DNA from: Myxococcus stipitatus
GTDB taxonomy: Bacteria > Myxococcota > Myxococcia > Myxococcales > Myxococcaceae
Assembly (NCBI RefSeq): GCF_038561935.1
Contig: NZ_CP102770.1
Location: forward strand, 9,955,001 to 10,019,000
Direction: 5' to 3'
Length of the DNA: 64,000 nt
Within the stretch, counting starts at the first letter, position 1. Every line of letters begins with the position of its first letter. A program made the translations under genes and the position numbers. Below are positions 52,584-61,689 of the stretch, in pieces. The notes below the pieces were generated by a model. The model saw only the letters and a program-made list of their open reading frames with translations, was not told where the DNA came from and ran no database searches.

Positions 52584-55430
52584 TCAGGCCTGCGGCACAC
52601 CGGACAGCGGCAGCTCCACCGTGAAGGTGGAGCCTCGGCCCGGCTCGCTCTCCACGCGGATGCTCCCGCCGTGGGCCTCGACGATGCGCTTGGTAATCCA
52701 GAGCCCCAGGCCCAGGCCCTTGAAGTGCTGCGCGGACTCGGTGCGCTCGAAGCGCTCGAAGATGCGCTCCTGGTCCTCGGGCGCGACGCCAATCCCCTCG
52801 TCGCGCACCAGCAGCGCCGCCCCCACCGAGCGCGGCTCCACCTGCACCGTCACCGGACGGCCCGCCCCGTACTTCGCCGCGTTGGACAGCAGGTTCACCA
52901 GCACCTGCTCCAGCCGCAGCCGGTCCCAGTGGCCCACGACCTCCGCGTCCGCGAGCAGCCGCACCTCGCTGCCCGCGCGCACCAGCTCCTCGGACATGCG
53001 CGACACCAGCTCCCGGGTCAGCGCGGCCAGGTCCACGTCCTCCCGGTTCAGGCTCAGCCGCCCCGCGCTGATGCGCGACACGTCCAGCAGGTCGTCGATG
53101 AGCAACCCCAACCGCTGCCCCGCGCGAGCCGCCTTCTCCGCGCGCTCGGCCAGCCCGCTCGCCGACATCGCGTCCTTCGCCATCCGCGCCAGCAGGTGAA
53201 TCTGCAACTGCAGCGCGTTGAGCGGAGACTTGAGCTCGTGCCCCGCGACGGACAGCAGCTCATCGCGCGCCTTCACCGCCTGCGTCGCCGCGCCGTACAG
53301 CCGCGCATCCTCGATGGCCAGCGCCGCCCGCGCCGCCAGGCTCTCCAGCAGCGCGCGCTCCTCCGCGGTGTACTCGCGTCCACGCGCCTCGCGGATGACG
53401 CCCAGCGTGCCCAGCACCCGTCCTCGCGCCCCCAACGGAACGATGATGAGGCTCTGCGGCCCGTACTGCTCCAGGAACGAAATCCCCTCGGGCGAGCGGT
53501 CCCCGAGCAGCTCCTCCGCGCTCAGCCGGGGAACGAAGAGCGTCTGCCCCGTCGCCACCACCCGGCCCGACAGGCCTTCGCCCACCCGCGCCGGATTCAT
53601 CCGCAGCGACGACTCCAGCACCCCACGCGCCGCCGGGTCCGGATGGTGCGCCGCCACCAGCTCCAGCTGCTCCCGGTCCTCGGCGAGCAGCTGCAACACG
53701 CACCCGCCCCCCAGCGCCTCGGACACCTTGCGCGCCAGCACGTCCAGCACCGTGGGCAGGTCCAACCCCGCCTCGGCGATGAGCTGGCTCACCTGCACCA
53801 GCACGTGCAGCCGCGCGGCGCTGCGCCGGCTCTCCTCCTCCGCGGCACGCGCCGCGCGGAACAGCCGCGCATTGTCCATGGCCAGCGCCGCGCGCCGCGC
53901 CAGCTCCTCCGCCAGCGACAAGTCCTCCACGCCGAAGGCAGGCCGCTCCGCGTCCCGCACGAAGGTGAGCGCCCCCAGCGTGCGCTGCCGGGCCACCAGC
54001 GGCGTGATGATGAGCGTGCTGTCCCCCCACACCGGCAGGACACCGCCCTCGCCCGGCGTCATCCGCGTCCGGCGCCGCTCCATGCGGGGCTGCCCGCTCG
54101 ACAACACGCGCGTCAGCGGCGACGGCGTGCCCTGCTCCGCGGGGAAGCTCGTCAGCTCCAGCACCCGCTCCGCCTTCTCCGGGTCCGCGTGCAGCACCGC
54201 CAGCCGCCGCACGACGCCCTCCTCGTACGAGTCCACCGCGCACCCATCCGCGAAGTGCCCCAGCGCCAGCCGAGCCACCCCGGACACCGTCTCCTCCCAC
54301 CCCAGCGAGCCCGACACCAGCGCGCTCGCGTCCGCCAGCAGGCTCAGCCGGGCCCCCAGCGCCTCCGCCTCCAGCCGGGCGGTGTGCTCGCGCTCATAGA
54401 GCCGCGCGCGCTCCAGCGCCTGCCCGCACTGCCGCGACAGCCCGACGATGGACGCCCGCTCCAGCGCGGAGAAGCCCGTCTCCCGCTCGAAGCCGAAGGC
54501 CAGCGTGCCGAACGCCCGCCCCTCGACGAACAGCGGGAGCAGCGCCAGCGCCCGCAGCGGCCCGCCCGCCATGGCCTCCGCGAGCTTCGGCGAGCGCGCC
54601 CGCACCGCCGCCCGAGACTCCAGCCACACCGGCGTCTCCCCCCGCGCCGCGCCGCCCTGCCCCACGCGAGACAAGGCCCGCAACGGCTCCAGCACCGCCT
54701 CCGCCACCCCCACCGAGGCGATGCGCTCCGCTGGCGCGCCCCCCTCGCCCGTCAGGTGCACCATGCCCGCCACCGCGCCCACCGCGGGAAGGCCCAGGTC
54801 CAACACCACCTGCGCCACCGCCTCGCGCGTGAGCGTCTGACCGAACGCCTCCGTCACCGCCTGGAAGCGCCCCAGCCGCGACACCTCCGCCCGCCCCACC
54901 TCCGCGCGCGCTCGGGTGGTCGCCTGCTCGCGCTCCAACACCAGCCCCGCCAGCCGCGCATGCAACCCGAAGCGCTGGAGGGCCTCCTCCTGGGGCACCC
55001 ACCCCTCGCGCTGGATGCCACACAAGACGCCCACGACGCCCTCGCCCACGGAGGCCGTGAGCGGCAGCGACACCAGGGACACCGCGCCCATCCGCGCCCG
55101 AGCCTCCCGCGCCTCCGACAGGAGCGAGTCCCGCTCCAGGTCCACCGTCACGTACGGCAGCAGCGCCCCGTCGATGTCACGAGCCCCTTCCAGCAGCCGC
55201 TCGCCGCACGCCTGCGTGGCGTCCTCGGGCAGGCCGGGCGTGGTGAGCACACGAGGGACACTTTCGTCCTCTCGCCAACACATGAAGGCACCGGACGCAC
55301 CGAGGGCCGACGCCGCCTCGCGCAGCAGCGCCTCCAGCACCGCCCGCACGGACGGCGCCACGGTCAGCCGCTCCAGGGTCCGCGCCATGCGGTCCGCCGC
55401 GGCCGCCAGGTTGCTCTCGGGCACCTTCAT
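52584..55430 (-). CDS. Soluble histidine kinase with four GAF domains
   Basis: 948 residues from ATG 55430 (GTG 55436 possible). Four GAF-type domains lie at about 20-180, 190-355, 370-545 and 555-720; the repeats RVLGTLGVIREARGREYTAEERALLESLAARAALAIEDARLY and RTLGALTFVRDAERPAFGVEDLSLAEELARRAALAMDNARLF are alike. HisKA follows with SVAGHELKSPLNALQLQIHLL, then HATPase (LLSNAAKYGAGRPVTV, RDEGIGVAPEDQERIFERFERTES, KGLGLGLWITKRIVEAHGG). No membrane span. Integrates several cytoplasmic ligands, which cannot be named. Transcribed toward the cyclase gene, 183 bases apart. Confidence 0.9.
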   Translation of the reverse strand: MKVPESNLAAAADRMARTLERLTVAPSVRAVLEALLREAASALGASGAFMCWREDESVPRVLTTPGLPEDATQACGERLLEGARDIDGALLPYVTVDLERDSLLSEAREARARMGAVSLVSLPLTASVGEGVVGVLCGIQREGWVPQEEALQRFGLHARLAGLVLEREQATTRARAEVGRAEVSRLGRFQAVTEAFGQTLTREAVAQVVLDLGLPAVGAVAGMVHLTGEGGAPAERIASVGVAEAVLEPLRALSRVGQGGAARGETPVWLESRAAVRARSPKLAEAMAGGPLRALALLPLFVEGRAFGTLAFGFERETGFSALERASIVGLSRQCGQALERARLYEREHTARLEAEALGARLSLLADASALVSGSLGWEETVSGVARLALGHFADGCAVDSYEEGVVRRLAVLHADPEKAERVLELTSFPAEQGTPSPLTRVLSSGQPRMERRRTRMTPGEGGVLPVWGDSTLIITPLVARQRTLGALTFVRDAERPAFGVEDLSLAEELARRAALAMDNARLFRAARAAEEESRRSAARLHVLVQVSQLIAEAGLDLPTVLDVLARKVSEALGGGCVLQLLAEDREQLELVAAHHPDPAARGVLESSLRMNPARVGEGLSGRVVATGQTLFVPRLSAEELLGDRSPEGISFLEQYGPQSLIIVPLGARGRVLGTLGVIREARGREYTAEERALLESLAARAALAIEDARLYGAATQAVKARDELLSVAGHELKSPLNALQLQIHLLARMAKDAMSASGLAERAEKAARAGQRLGLLIDDLLDVSRISAGRLSLNREDVDLAALTRELVSRMSEELVRAGSEVRLLADAEVVGHWDRLRLEQVLVNLLSNAAKYGAGRPVTVQVEPRSVGAALLVRDEGIGVAPEDQERIFERFERTESAQHFKGLGLGLWITKRIVEAHGGSIRVESEPGRGSTFTVELPLSGVPQA

Positions 55431-55485
55431 GCCCACACGTCCCCCCGGCCCCGAAGGCCCTACCGCGAAGCCGTGAGTGTCCCAT

Positions 55486-55496
55486 GTCCAGTGGAC
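55486..55496. promoter_or_regulatory. Shared 11-bp palindrome upstream of the four-GAF kinase gene
   Basis: GTCCAGTGGAC, 55 bases before the kinase start, identical to the site at 52546-52556. The flanks are also related (CCC on the left, ACCCGAAGG a few bases to the right in both). Operator role is inferred from position and repetition. Confidence 0.5.
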
Positions 55497-55544
55497 CCGC
55501 GAAACCCGAAGGTACCTGTCCTCAGGTACAAGGCCGCGCGGCTT

Positions 55545-56666
55545 TCAGTGAGCGAACACATTGAAGAACGCGAAGAAAATCTCCAGGACGATGAGCAGGA
55601 TGATGACCGCCTCCAGCGTGTGGGAGCGGTCGATGTCCACGTCGCCCTTGAGCAGCCCATACGTCTGCGCCAGCAGCTGCTGCTTGCGCGTGACGGAGCC
55701 CTGCCACGCGGAGATGCGCATGCGCTTCACCGCGCCCTCGTAGACCTTGGCCAGGTAGAAGTCGCCAATGATTTTCAGGCTGTTGTCCACCCGCTCGATG
55801 AACTCGTTGAGGTCCACCAGCGTGGAGAGCGTCTGCCGCGTCAGCGTGCGATAGGGGCTGCGGAACAGCCGCGTCCACTCGTGGCGCTTGGCCTGGACCT
55901 CCTCGTGGATGCGCGCGATGTGCTCGTCCAGCTTCTCGTCGTAGTAGCGGAACTCCAACAGCTGCGCGTTGGCGATTTCGAGCAGGTCCGGGATGTCCCC
56001 CGAGCCCGACGGCTCGTAGACGAACGCGCTGTTCCAGTCGATGACCACCAGGTCGTTGACGGTGTAGCTGAAGCGCACCTGCGTGACGGCCTCGCTCTCC
56101 CGGCGCGACAGCGGCGTCTGTCCGTTCTCCCCCAACAAGAGCCGCGCCAGGTCCGCCTCCTGGAGCACCTCCTCCGCGGAGGGCTGGCCTCGGATGCTCT
56201 CCGCGAAGAGGACCGTGTAGCTCTCGCTCTGGTCCCACAGGTGCGGCTCCTGCACCGCCGGGGCAATCGTGCGCCGCACCCCCTCCACCAGCTCCAGCGC
56301 CAGGTCCTCCAACGCCTGGCTGTCATAGAGCTCGTCCGCGACCAGGGTGAGCTCCTCCAGCGTCGTGCCCGGCACCACCGGGACGCGCAGGATGATGGAC
56401 GCGGCGCCATGGTCGAACAGGCGCGCGGTGGCATCCACCGTGACGGGCCCTCCGCCCAGCGCCAGCGGGCGCCGCCCCAGCTCATACGCCAGCGGCGGGT
56501 TGGGGAGCTGGATGTACTGGCTGTTCTCCCGGGACAGCTTCAGGCGGCGGGTGTCTTCCGACACGGCCCGGCGCGCCCGCTCGAGGTTGATCTCCTCCGC
56601 GATGTCGAACGTCCGATAGCAGAGGATGTGCGCCTTCTCGAAGACCAGGGGGGACGCGGCGGACAT
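55545..56666 (-). CDS. RMND1/DUF155-family membrane-tethered protein
   Basis: 373 residues. The fold block VRFSYTVNDLVVIDWNSAFVYEPSGSGDIPDLLEIANAQLLEFRYYDEKLDEHIARIHEEV is the core of the DUF155/RMND1 family; a single C-terminal span follows (LEAVIILLIVLEIFFAFFNVFA). In mitochondria, family members support translation; bacterial roles are unclear. Length and C-terminal anchor agree with the family. The gene starts 242 bases from tryptophan dioxygenase on the same strand. Confidence 0.85.
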   Translation of the reverse strand: MSAASPLVFEKAHILCYRTFDIAEEINLERARRAVSEDTRRLKLSRENSQYIQLPNPPLAYELGRRPLALGGGPVTVDATARLFDHGAASIILRVPVVPGTTLEELTLVADELYDSQALEDLALELVEGVRRTIAPAVQEPHLWDQSESYTVLFAESIRGQPSAEEVLQEADLARLLLGENGQTPLSRRESEAVTQVRFSYTVNDLVVIDWNSAFVYEPSGSGDIPDLLEIANAQLLEFRYYDEKLDEHIARIHEEVQAKRHEWTRLFRSPYRTLTRQTLSTLVDLNEFIERVDNSLKIIGDFYLAKVYEGAVKRMRISAWQGSVTRKQQLLAQTYGLLKGDVDIDRSHTLEAVIILLIVLEIFFAFFNVFAH

Positions 56667-56907
56667 GGTCCTCCCAGCCTAGCCCGTGCGCCTCCCCCCA
56701 AGGATGCGCATTTCCCCAAGGCCCACCCCTGTCAGTCCTTGCCCTCGCGCCTCGGGAGGAGGGGCCCCGAGCGCGGGCCGCCCTTTCCGTCACATTGTCG
56801 ATGTTTCACGAGGGACGCGTGTCACCCCACCCGGGGCCCGCCATCCCTCTCATCCGACCGGAACGTCAAGACAGGCGCGCAACGCCTGCCATGCCCGAAT
56901 CCACTGC

Positions 56908-57780
56908 TCAAGGGGAGGGTTTGGAGCCTCTCGCCCCCGGCGGCATCAGCTCCGTACGCACATCCCACAACTCCGGGAAGAATCGCAAATCCAACGCCTT
57001 GCGGAGAAAGCCCACACCGGAGGAGCCGCCGGTGCCCTGCTTGAAGCCGATGATGCGCATCACCGTCATCATGTGGCGGTAGCGCCAGAGCTGGAAGCGC
57101 TCCTCGGTGTCCACCAGCTTCTCGCACATCTCATAGGCATCCCAGTGCGCGTCGATGTCCTCGTAGATGCGCCGGAAGACCTCCACCACCGCGGGGCTCT
57201 TCTCGTACGGCTGGCGCCAGTCGCGCCGGGCATGGTCTTCCGGAATGGCATGTCCCTTCCGCGCCAGGTAGCGGAGGAACTCGTCATACAGGCTGGGGGA
57301 CTGGAGCAGCCGCTCCAGCTCCCCATGCAACTCCGGCTGGTGGCGGAAGGGACCCAGGGCATTCACATCCTTGTTGCCCAGCAGGAACTCCAGCGCCCGG
57401 TACTGCCAGCTCTGGAAGCCAGACGCCGGCCCCAGCGCATCCCGGAACTCCAGGTACTCATTGGGCGTGAGTGTCTCCAGGACACTCCATTGCTCGAAGA
57501 GCATCCGCTGGATGTGGGCCACCCGCGCGAAAATCTTGAAAGAAGGCTCCAGCCGGTCCGCCTGGACATAGCGGATACACGCGCCCAGCTCGTGGATGAG
57601 AAGCTTCATCCACAGCTCGCTGGTCTGATGCTGGATGATGAAGAGCAGCTCGTCGTGGTGCGGGGGCTGCGAGCGCGGAACCTGCGCCGTCAACAGCCGG
57701 TCGAGCTGTAGGTATTCACCGTACGTGGTCCGTCCGGCCAGGTCGGTGATGATTCCAGGCTCCAGGTCTCGAGTCTTCAT
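56908..57780 (-). CDS. kynA: Tryptophan 2,3-dioxygenase
   Basis: 290 residues, normal length. It opens the indole ring of L-tryptophan to give N-formylkynurenine, the first step of the kynurenine pathway, using a haem. Distal His51 (FIIQHQTSELWMKLL) and the proximal haem ligand His236 (LWRYRHM) are present, as is the GFQSWQYR block that contacts substrate. The start at 57780 begins the conserved domain; a short upstream extension is possible. No other kynurenine-pathway genes are adjacent. Confidence 0.96.
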   Translation of the reverse strand: MKTRDLEPGIITDLAGRTTYGEYLQLDRLLTAQVPRSQPPHHDELLFIIQHQTSELWMKLLIHELGACIRYVQADRLEPSFKIFARVAHIQRMLFEQWSVLETLTPNEYLEFRDALGPASGFQSWQYRALEFLLGNKDVNALGPFRHQPELHGELERLLQSPSLYDEFLRYLARKGHAIPEDHARRDWRQPYEKSPAVVEVFRRIYEDIDAHWDAYEMCEKLVDTEERFQLWRYRHMMTVMRIIGFKQGTGGSSGVGFLRKALDLRFFPELWDVRTELMPPGARGSKPSP

Positions 57781-57924
57781 GGGCCCGGGCATTCATGCCC
57801 CTGCAAGCCCCCGCGGGCAAGACTTCCCGTACGGGCTTTCTCCCGAACCCTCTCCAGACAACGGAGGGCAGGTTGACGGAAGTCGCGGTCACTCTCTGCC
57901 CGGGCCGGGGCAGCGTGCCGCTGA

Positions 57925-58461
57925 TTAACCGTTCGCGGCTTGCGCTGCTGCTGCCAGGGCCTTCGACGCGGCGCGGCCACGCGGAAGCTTGATGTCATCC
58001 ACGCTGTCGGCGGGCGCGTAGTCGACCCACGCGGACGGACGGCGGTTGGTCTTCTCCAGCATCCGCAGCTTCTGGTAGTGCGCGGCGCAGTAGCCCTTGG
58101 TCCGGCTGGGCTTGCCGCAGCCGATGATGGCGCACACGCGCGAGCCATCCGCGCTGGCCACCGCGGGCTTGCGGCCCCGGCGCTTGCCACCCGCCGGAGC
58201 AGCCGCCGCGGCGCTCAGCGCACCGCGCGCCGCCGCGGGGGGACGGCCCACCGCCTTGCGGCCGGCCTTCGCCGCCGGAGCCTGGGCGCCGAACAGGGGC
58301 CCCACGACCTCGGCCAGCGGCGCCAGGCGCTCCGCCACGTTGCGCAGCGCATCCAGGTCCGCCGTGCCGGACTCCAGGCGGGAGACCACGTCGCGCAGCG
58401 GCTTGAGCTGGACCTCGATTTCGTTACGGATCATGTCCCGAAACGCTTTATCCACGGACAT
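57925..58461 (-). CDS. Zinc-knuckle DNA-binding-like protein, paralogue of 6179-6754
   Basis: 178 residues. Same plan as the copy at 6 kb: N-terminal helix (DKAFRDMIRNEIEVQLKPLRDVVSRLE), Ala/Lys/Arg-rich linker with KRRGRKP, knuckle CAIIGCGKPSRTKGYCAAHYQKLR (C-x4-C-x9-C-x2-H), then RRPSAWVDYAPADSVDDIKLPRGRAASKALAAAA. The shared blocks show duplication; the linkers differ. It lacks the basic tail of the other copy. Probably binds nucleic acid; function not known. An A/T-rich leader with a TTGACA lies upstream. Confidence 0.8.
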   Translation of the reverse strand: MSVDKAFRDMIRNEIEVQLKPLRDVVSRLESGTADLDALRNVAERLAPLAEVVGPLFGAQAPAAKAGRKAVGRPPAAARGALSAAAAAPAGGKRRGRKPAVASADGSRVCAIIGCGKPSRTKGYCAAHYQKLRMLEKTNRRPSAWVDYAPADSVDDIKLPRGRAASKALAAAAQAANG

Positions 58462-58544
58462 TCGTTCAATCCTCGTCTTGGCTAGTCTGGGAGTTGAAGG
58501 ACTAGATGGGGGAGTTGATTTGTGAAGCCGCTCATACCCATACC

Positions 58545-58550
58545 TGTCAA
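58545..58550 (-). promoter_or_regulatory. Possible -35 element of the zinc-knuckle gene
   Basis: TTGACA on the minus strand, about 85 bases before the start at 58461, in an A/T-rich stretch. A matching -10 is weak. The remaining bases up to the hemerythrin-like gene hold no gene that I can support. Confidence 0.25.
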
Positions 58551-58709
58551 TTTAGGATTTGTCTAAAGGAAGCGATAAAAGATGTGTAAAAGGTGTGACT
58601 GGCGGACGTATCACCCCCCCGGCGTCCCAGGTCGGGTCGCATTCCAGTGAGACGGGAACGGCGCTCCGCCGTCCCGCCAGCGGTCATCCGCCCTGGGGCA
58701 CGCCCCGAA

Positions 58710-59171
58710 TCAATGCCCTTCATGGCCGCGCGAGCGCAGTGCATTGCGCGCCCGGGTCAGCTCCAGGCTCAACACCTGCTGCTCCTGCGGGTCCAACACC
58801 GTGGTGAGCCTGGGAAGCAAAGCCCTCTCTTCTTCTTGGAAATGCGCGGCCCACAGGTCCTCGAGCGCCAGGAAGCGGGCCTGCCAGTCCGCACTCCCCA
58901 GTGGGAGTTCCTCCAACTCATCCATGAGCTCACGCATGGCCAGTGACTCCTCGGCCAGCCGGCGCGCCCGGTGACGCCCCTCCACCCGGGCCACCAGCGG
59001 CTGAAGACAACGCTCCTCCAGCCACGTGTGCTGTCGCAGCAACGCCAACAGCTCCCGCTGGGCACTGAGAGGCTCTGGCTCGGCACTGGAGACAAGCCGC
59101 GCGAAGCGCTCCTCCAGCGCATGGTGCTCCTCGACGAGGATGTCGAACGGGCCTCCCATGCCCTCAACCAT
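58710..59171 (-). CDS. Hemerythrin HHE-like protein
   Basis: About 153 residues; starts at 59171 and 59159 are both possible. A four-helix protein with metal-binding-type His and Glu in the expected places: EEHHALEERF, LLRQHTWLEERCLQPLV, and AAHFQEEERALLPRL. HHE proteins bind a di-iron centre and serve in oxygen, NO or iron handling. One of the usual His positions (in the third helix, after EGRHRARRLAEE) is less clear, so the set of ligands is not fully assigned. Confidence 0.82.
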   Translation of the reverse strand: MVEGMGGPFDILVEEHHALEERFARLVSSAEPEPLSAQRELLALLRQHTWLEERCLQPLVARVEGRHRARRLAEESLAMRELMDELEELPLGSADWQARFLALEDLWAAHFQEEERALLPRLTTVLDPQEQQVLSLELTRARNALRSRGHEGH

Positions 59172-59552
59172 CCGCACGGTACCGGAGGCAGACAACCGAA
59201 GGCGCCCTTCATTCGCACATTATTAAAACTCAAACAATCGGGTGAGCAGTCGTTCAGCGGGGTGAAACAACGGCCGGAGGCTGCCGCACCCGAGGCGGCG
59301 AAGCCCATGGGAGAGGACGCGAAGCGTTGCCTACTCAAAGCAACCTCCCACGGTGGGCCCGTCGCGCCCCCCCGAGGACGGTGCGTGGTATTGGCGAGCC
59401 TGGAGGGGTGTGGGCGGGGGCCTGTCTGCTCGGCCCGCCAGGCAGGCGTCAGGCGCGGCCCGCACCGGCTCGGTGGCTCACACCGCCGCGAGCGGGCGCC
59501 CCGGGTGGCGCGGACTCCCAGGGGTGGCAAGGATTGAGGGAACCCGCCTTTG
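59172..59552. other. Divergent intergenic region
   Basis: About 380 bases between the hemerythrin-like gene and proline dehydrogenase. An A/T-rich patch near 59218-59236 (TTATTAAAACTC) may be the promoter of the hemerythrin-like gene. No gene supported. Confidence 0.4.
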
Positions 59553-59567
59553 CCTGGGAGTCCCAGG
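59553..59567 (+). promoter_or_regulatory. Palindrome over the ribosome binding site of proline dehydrogenase
   Basis: CCTGGGA and TCCCAGG, perfect 7-base arms around one G, end one base before the ATG at 59569. The only good Shine-Dalgarno (GGGAG, 59556-59560) is inside. A bound protein or a transient RNA structure would block translation. The one-base centre makes a DNA operator more likely than an RNA hairpin. Confidence 0.45.
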
Positions 59568-59568
59568 A

Positions 59569-60525
59569 ATGAGAGACGCCGCCGCGCGCTGGTCCCGTAG
59601 CACCCTGTTGTTCCTGTCACGACAGCGCTGGCTGAAGGACCAGGCGACGCGGGTGAGGAGTCTCCGGCAGCTCTCCCGCCGCTTCGTCGCCGGAGAGACG
59701 CGGGAGGAGGCCCTGGCGGCGGTGAGGCGGCTCAACGCCCGGGGGCTGTGGGCGTCCTTCGACCACCTCAACGAGACGGTGCGCGACGCGGAGGAGACGC
59801 GCGAGGAGGTGCGTGAGTACCTGCGGCTCCTGGAGGACATCGACCGGACGGGCGCTCGGGCCAACGTGTCGCTCAAGCTGACACAATGCGGGCTGCTCTT
59901 GGACCCCGCGCTGGCCCTGGAGAACGCGCGCGCGGTGGTGGCGGAGGCGCGGGCCAGAGGCTCCTTCGTGCGGGTGGACATGGAGCACGGCGCCGTCACC
60001 CAGGCGACGCTGGACATCGTCCGCCAGCTCCACGCCGAGCACGGTGAGTCACACGTGGGCGCGGTGCTGCAGAGCTGCCTGCGGCGCACGGAGGCGGATG
60101 CCCGCGCGCTGTGCGCCGAGCGGGTGCGCATCCGTCTCTGCAAGGGCGCCTATCTGGAGGGCCCGGACATCGCCTTCCCAGACAAGCCAGACGTGGACGC
60201 GTGCTTCGTGCGCTGCATGCGGGTGCTGCTCGACAGCGGCGTGTATCACGGCATCGCCACGCACGATGAGCGGATGCTCGAGGCCACGCTGGAGCATGCG
60301 GAGCGAAGACACCTTCCGCGCGACGCGTTCGAGCTCCAGATGCTCCATGGCATCCGGGAGGACCTTCAACGGCAACTGGTGGACCAGGGTTACCGGGTAC
60401 GCATCTACGTGCCCTACGGGCGCCACTGGTATCCCTATCTCATGCGCCGCATGGCGGAGCGCCCCGCCAACCTCGCGTTCGTCCTGCGCCACCTCGCCCG
60501 AGGCCGCGCGCGCTCGCGGGAATGA
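59569..60525 (+). CDS. Proline dehydrogenase
   Basis: 318 residues, the monofunctional bacterial size. An FAD-dependent TIM-barrel enzyme that oxidises proline to pyrroline-5-carboxylate. Visible family motifs: NVSLKLTQCGL, RVDMEHGAVT, VLQSCLRRTEADA, RLCKGAYLEGPDIAFPDK, ELQMLHGIRED, and the substrate loop YVPYGRHWYPYLMRRMAERPANLAF. The ATG at 59569 is preferred over the longer frame from 59353, whose extra residues are not conserved. The partner P5C dehydrogenase is not in the window. A palindrome over its ribosome binding site may control it. Confidence 0.94.
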   Translation: MRDAAARWSRSTLLFLSRQRWLKDQATRVRSLRQLSRRFVAGETREEALAAVRRLNARGLWASFDHLNETVRDAEETREEVREYLRLLEDIDRTGARANVSLKLTQCGLLLDPALALENARAVVAEARARGSFVRVDMEHGAVTQATLDIVRQLHAEHGESHVGAVLQSCLRRTEADARALCAERVRIRLCKGAYLEGPDIAFPDKPDVDACFVRCMRVLLDSGVYHGIATHDERMLEATLEHAERRHLPRDAFELQMLHGIREDLQRQLVDQGYRVRIYVPYGRHWYPYLMRRMAERPANLAFVLRHLARGRARSRE

Positions 60526-60529
60526 CAGA

Positions 60530-60579
60530 CGCTTCCCTCGCGCGGAAGGAGGGAACTCCCATCCCGCGCGAGGGAAGCG
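60530..60579. terminator. Bidirectional terminator between convergent genes
   Basis: A perfect 16-base stem (60530-60545 with 60564-60579) and 18-base loop start 4 bases after the proline dehydrogenase stop and end 7 bases before the outer-membrane protein stop. No T tract; the stem is unusually long. Confidence 0.75.
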
Positions 60580-60586
60580 GTGAGGC

Positions 60587-61156
60587 CTAGAAGTAGCCGC
60601 CGATGGTGGTGGCGACGCCGAAGGTGACCTCGACATCGTCACCCAGGCCCAGGGCCAGCCGAGGACCAGCGCCCAGGAAGAAGTGCGGCGTGACGTGGTA
60701 CAGGAAGGGCGCGTAGCCCTCCAGGATGACCGTGGCCGCGGCGAGCGTGCCCTCGGGGATGGTCCCCAGGAGGTCGTCACCCACGTTCAGGGTGACCACG
60801 CCCTTGGGCCACACGGAGATCTTGTCGGTGAGGGAGATGTTGTAGCCCACCCGAGCGCTGATGCCGAAGGCCGCCGCCGTGTCTCCCTCGGGGAACACCA
60901 CGCGCAGCCGGATGCCGCTGCCGATGGAGAGGTTCTCCTTCAGGAAGTAGTCGACGCTCGGCTCGATGGAGAAATACCCATAGCCGGAGCCCTCGGTGGT
61001 GTAGCCCAGGCTGCCCGACGCATCCGAGCTGACGACAATCTGCCCGGCGTTGCCGAAGCTCCCGCCGCCGCTGCTACCGCCAGCCTCGGACTGCGCGCTC
61101 GCGCTCGTCGCGACCATCACCCCTGCCGCCACGGCCATCCACTGATGTGTCTTCAT
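60587..61156 (-). CDS. Outer-membrane beta-barrel-like protein
   Basis: 189 residues from ATG 61156, with GGAGGG 7 bases upstream. Signal peptide (MKTHQWMAVAAGVMVATSASAQ), glycine/serine-rich spacer, then alternating beta-strands ending in an aromatic residue (ATTIGGYF), the usual signal for barrel assembly. The size fits an 8-strand barrel of the OmpA/OmpW type. The 530-base region upstream contains no other gene. A TTGACT near 61213 may be its -35 element. Confidence 0.8.
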   Translation of the reverse strand: MKTHQWMAVAAGVMVATSASAQSEAGGSSGGGSFGNAGQIVVSSDASGSLGYTTEGSGYGYFSIEPSVDYFLKENLSIGSGIRLRVVFPEGDTAAAFGISARVGYNISLTDKISVWPKGVVTLNVGDDLLGTIPEGTLAAATVILEGYAPFLYHVTPHFFLGAGPRLALGLGDDVEVTFGVATTIGGYF

Positions 61157-61689
61157 GAAGCGTCCCTCCATTGACATTGCCCGTGGTCAGTCCCGGGCTT
61201 GCGGCGGACTCTTCTAGTCAAACAACGCTGGCGCGCATCCTTTTTTCGTCCTGCATGCGTCATCTACCGCAGCAGCACAACTTGAGAATCCGCCCGAAAC
61301 ATCAGGACCTCGTTGGAACTCCCAGGAAGACAGACCCGAAAAAGGCTGTCCTCACGGGGAGTTCCCTCGCCTCGAGCGCCACGTGAGACATGGCATGAGA
61401 CACACGCCCGCGTGGAGGCGGATGTGGGCGCTCACGGACGGGAAGGTCGGCCGGGTGGAGGAGTCGAAAGGTCCCGGCCGGCCCTCCCATTCACGAAGTC
61501 CCGTGCCTCCCGCGGCCTTGTCCGCGGGAGTACGGCGCACGGCACGAGGACCTCGGATAGCAAGCACCACGCCACGGGGGCGCCGCTGGAATTCCAATCA
61601 CTTGTCACGGGCGGCAGCCGCGCGCCCCCGCCTGGGACGAACGGAGGCGGGACCCAGCCGTCCCGGAAGCGGACAACGGACGGTGGGAC
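61157..61689. other. Intergenic region with hairpin
   Basis: About 530 bases between the outer-membrane protein start and the DUF2378 stop. A perfect 9-base hairpin (CTCCCGCGG / CCGCGGGAG, 61507-61530, loop 6) may end transcription of the DUF2378 gene. Open frames here are arginine-rich shadows; none supported. Confidence 0.45.

Noticed and set aside
50970..57044. A 2,024-codon open frame on the plus strand
   Set aside because: It is antisense to the cyclase, kinase, RMND1-like and other genes, has low-complexity His/Arg/Gln-rich composition and no domain. Long antisense frames are expected in about 70% G+C sequence.
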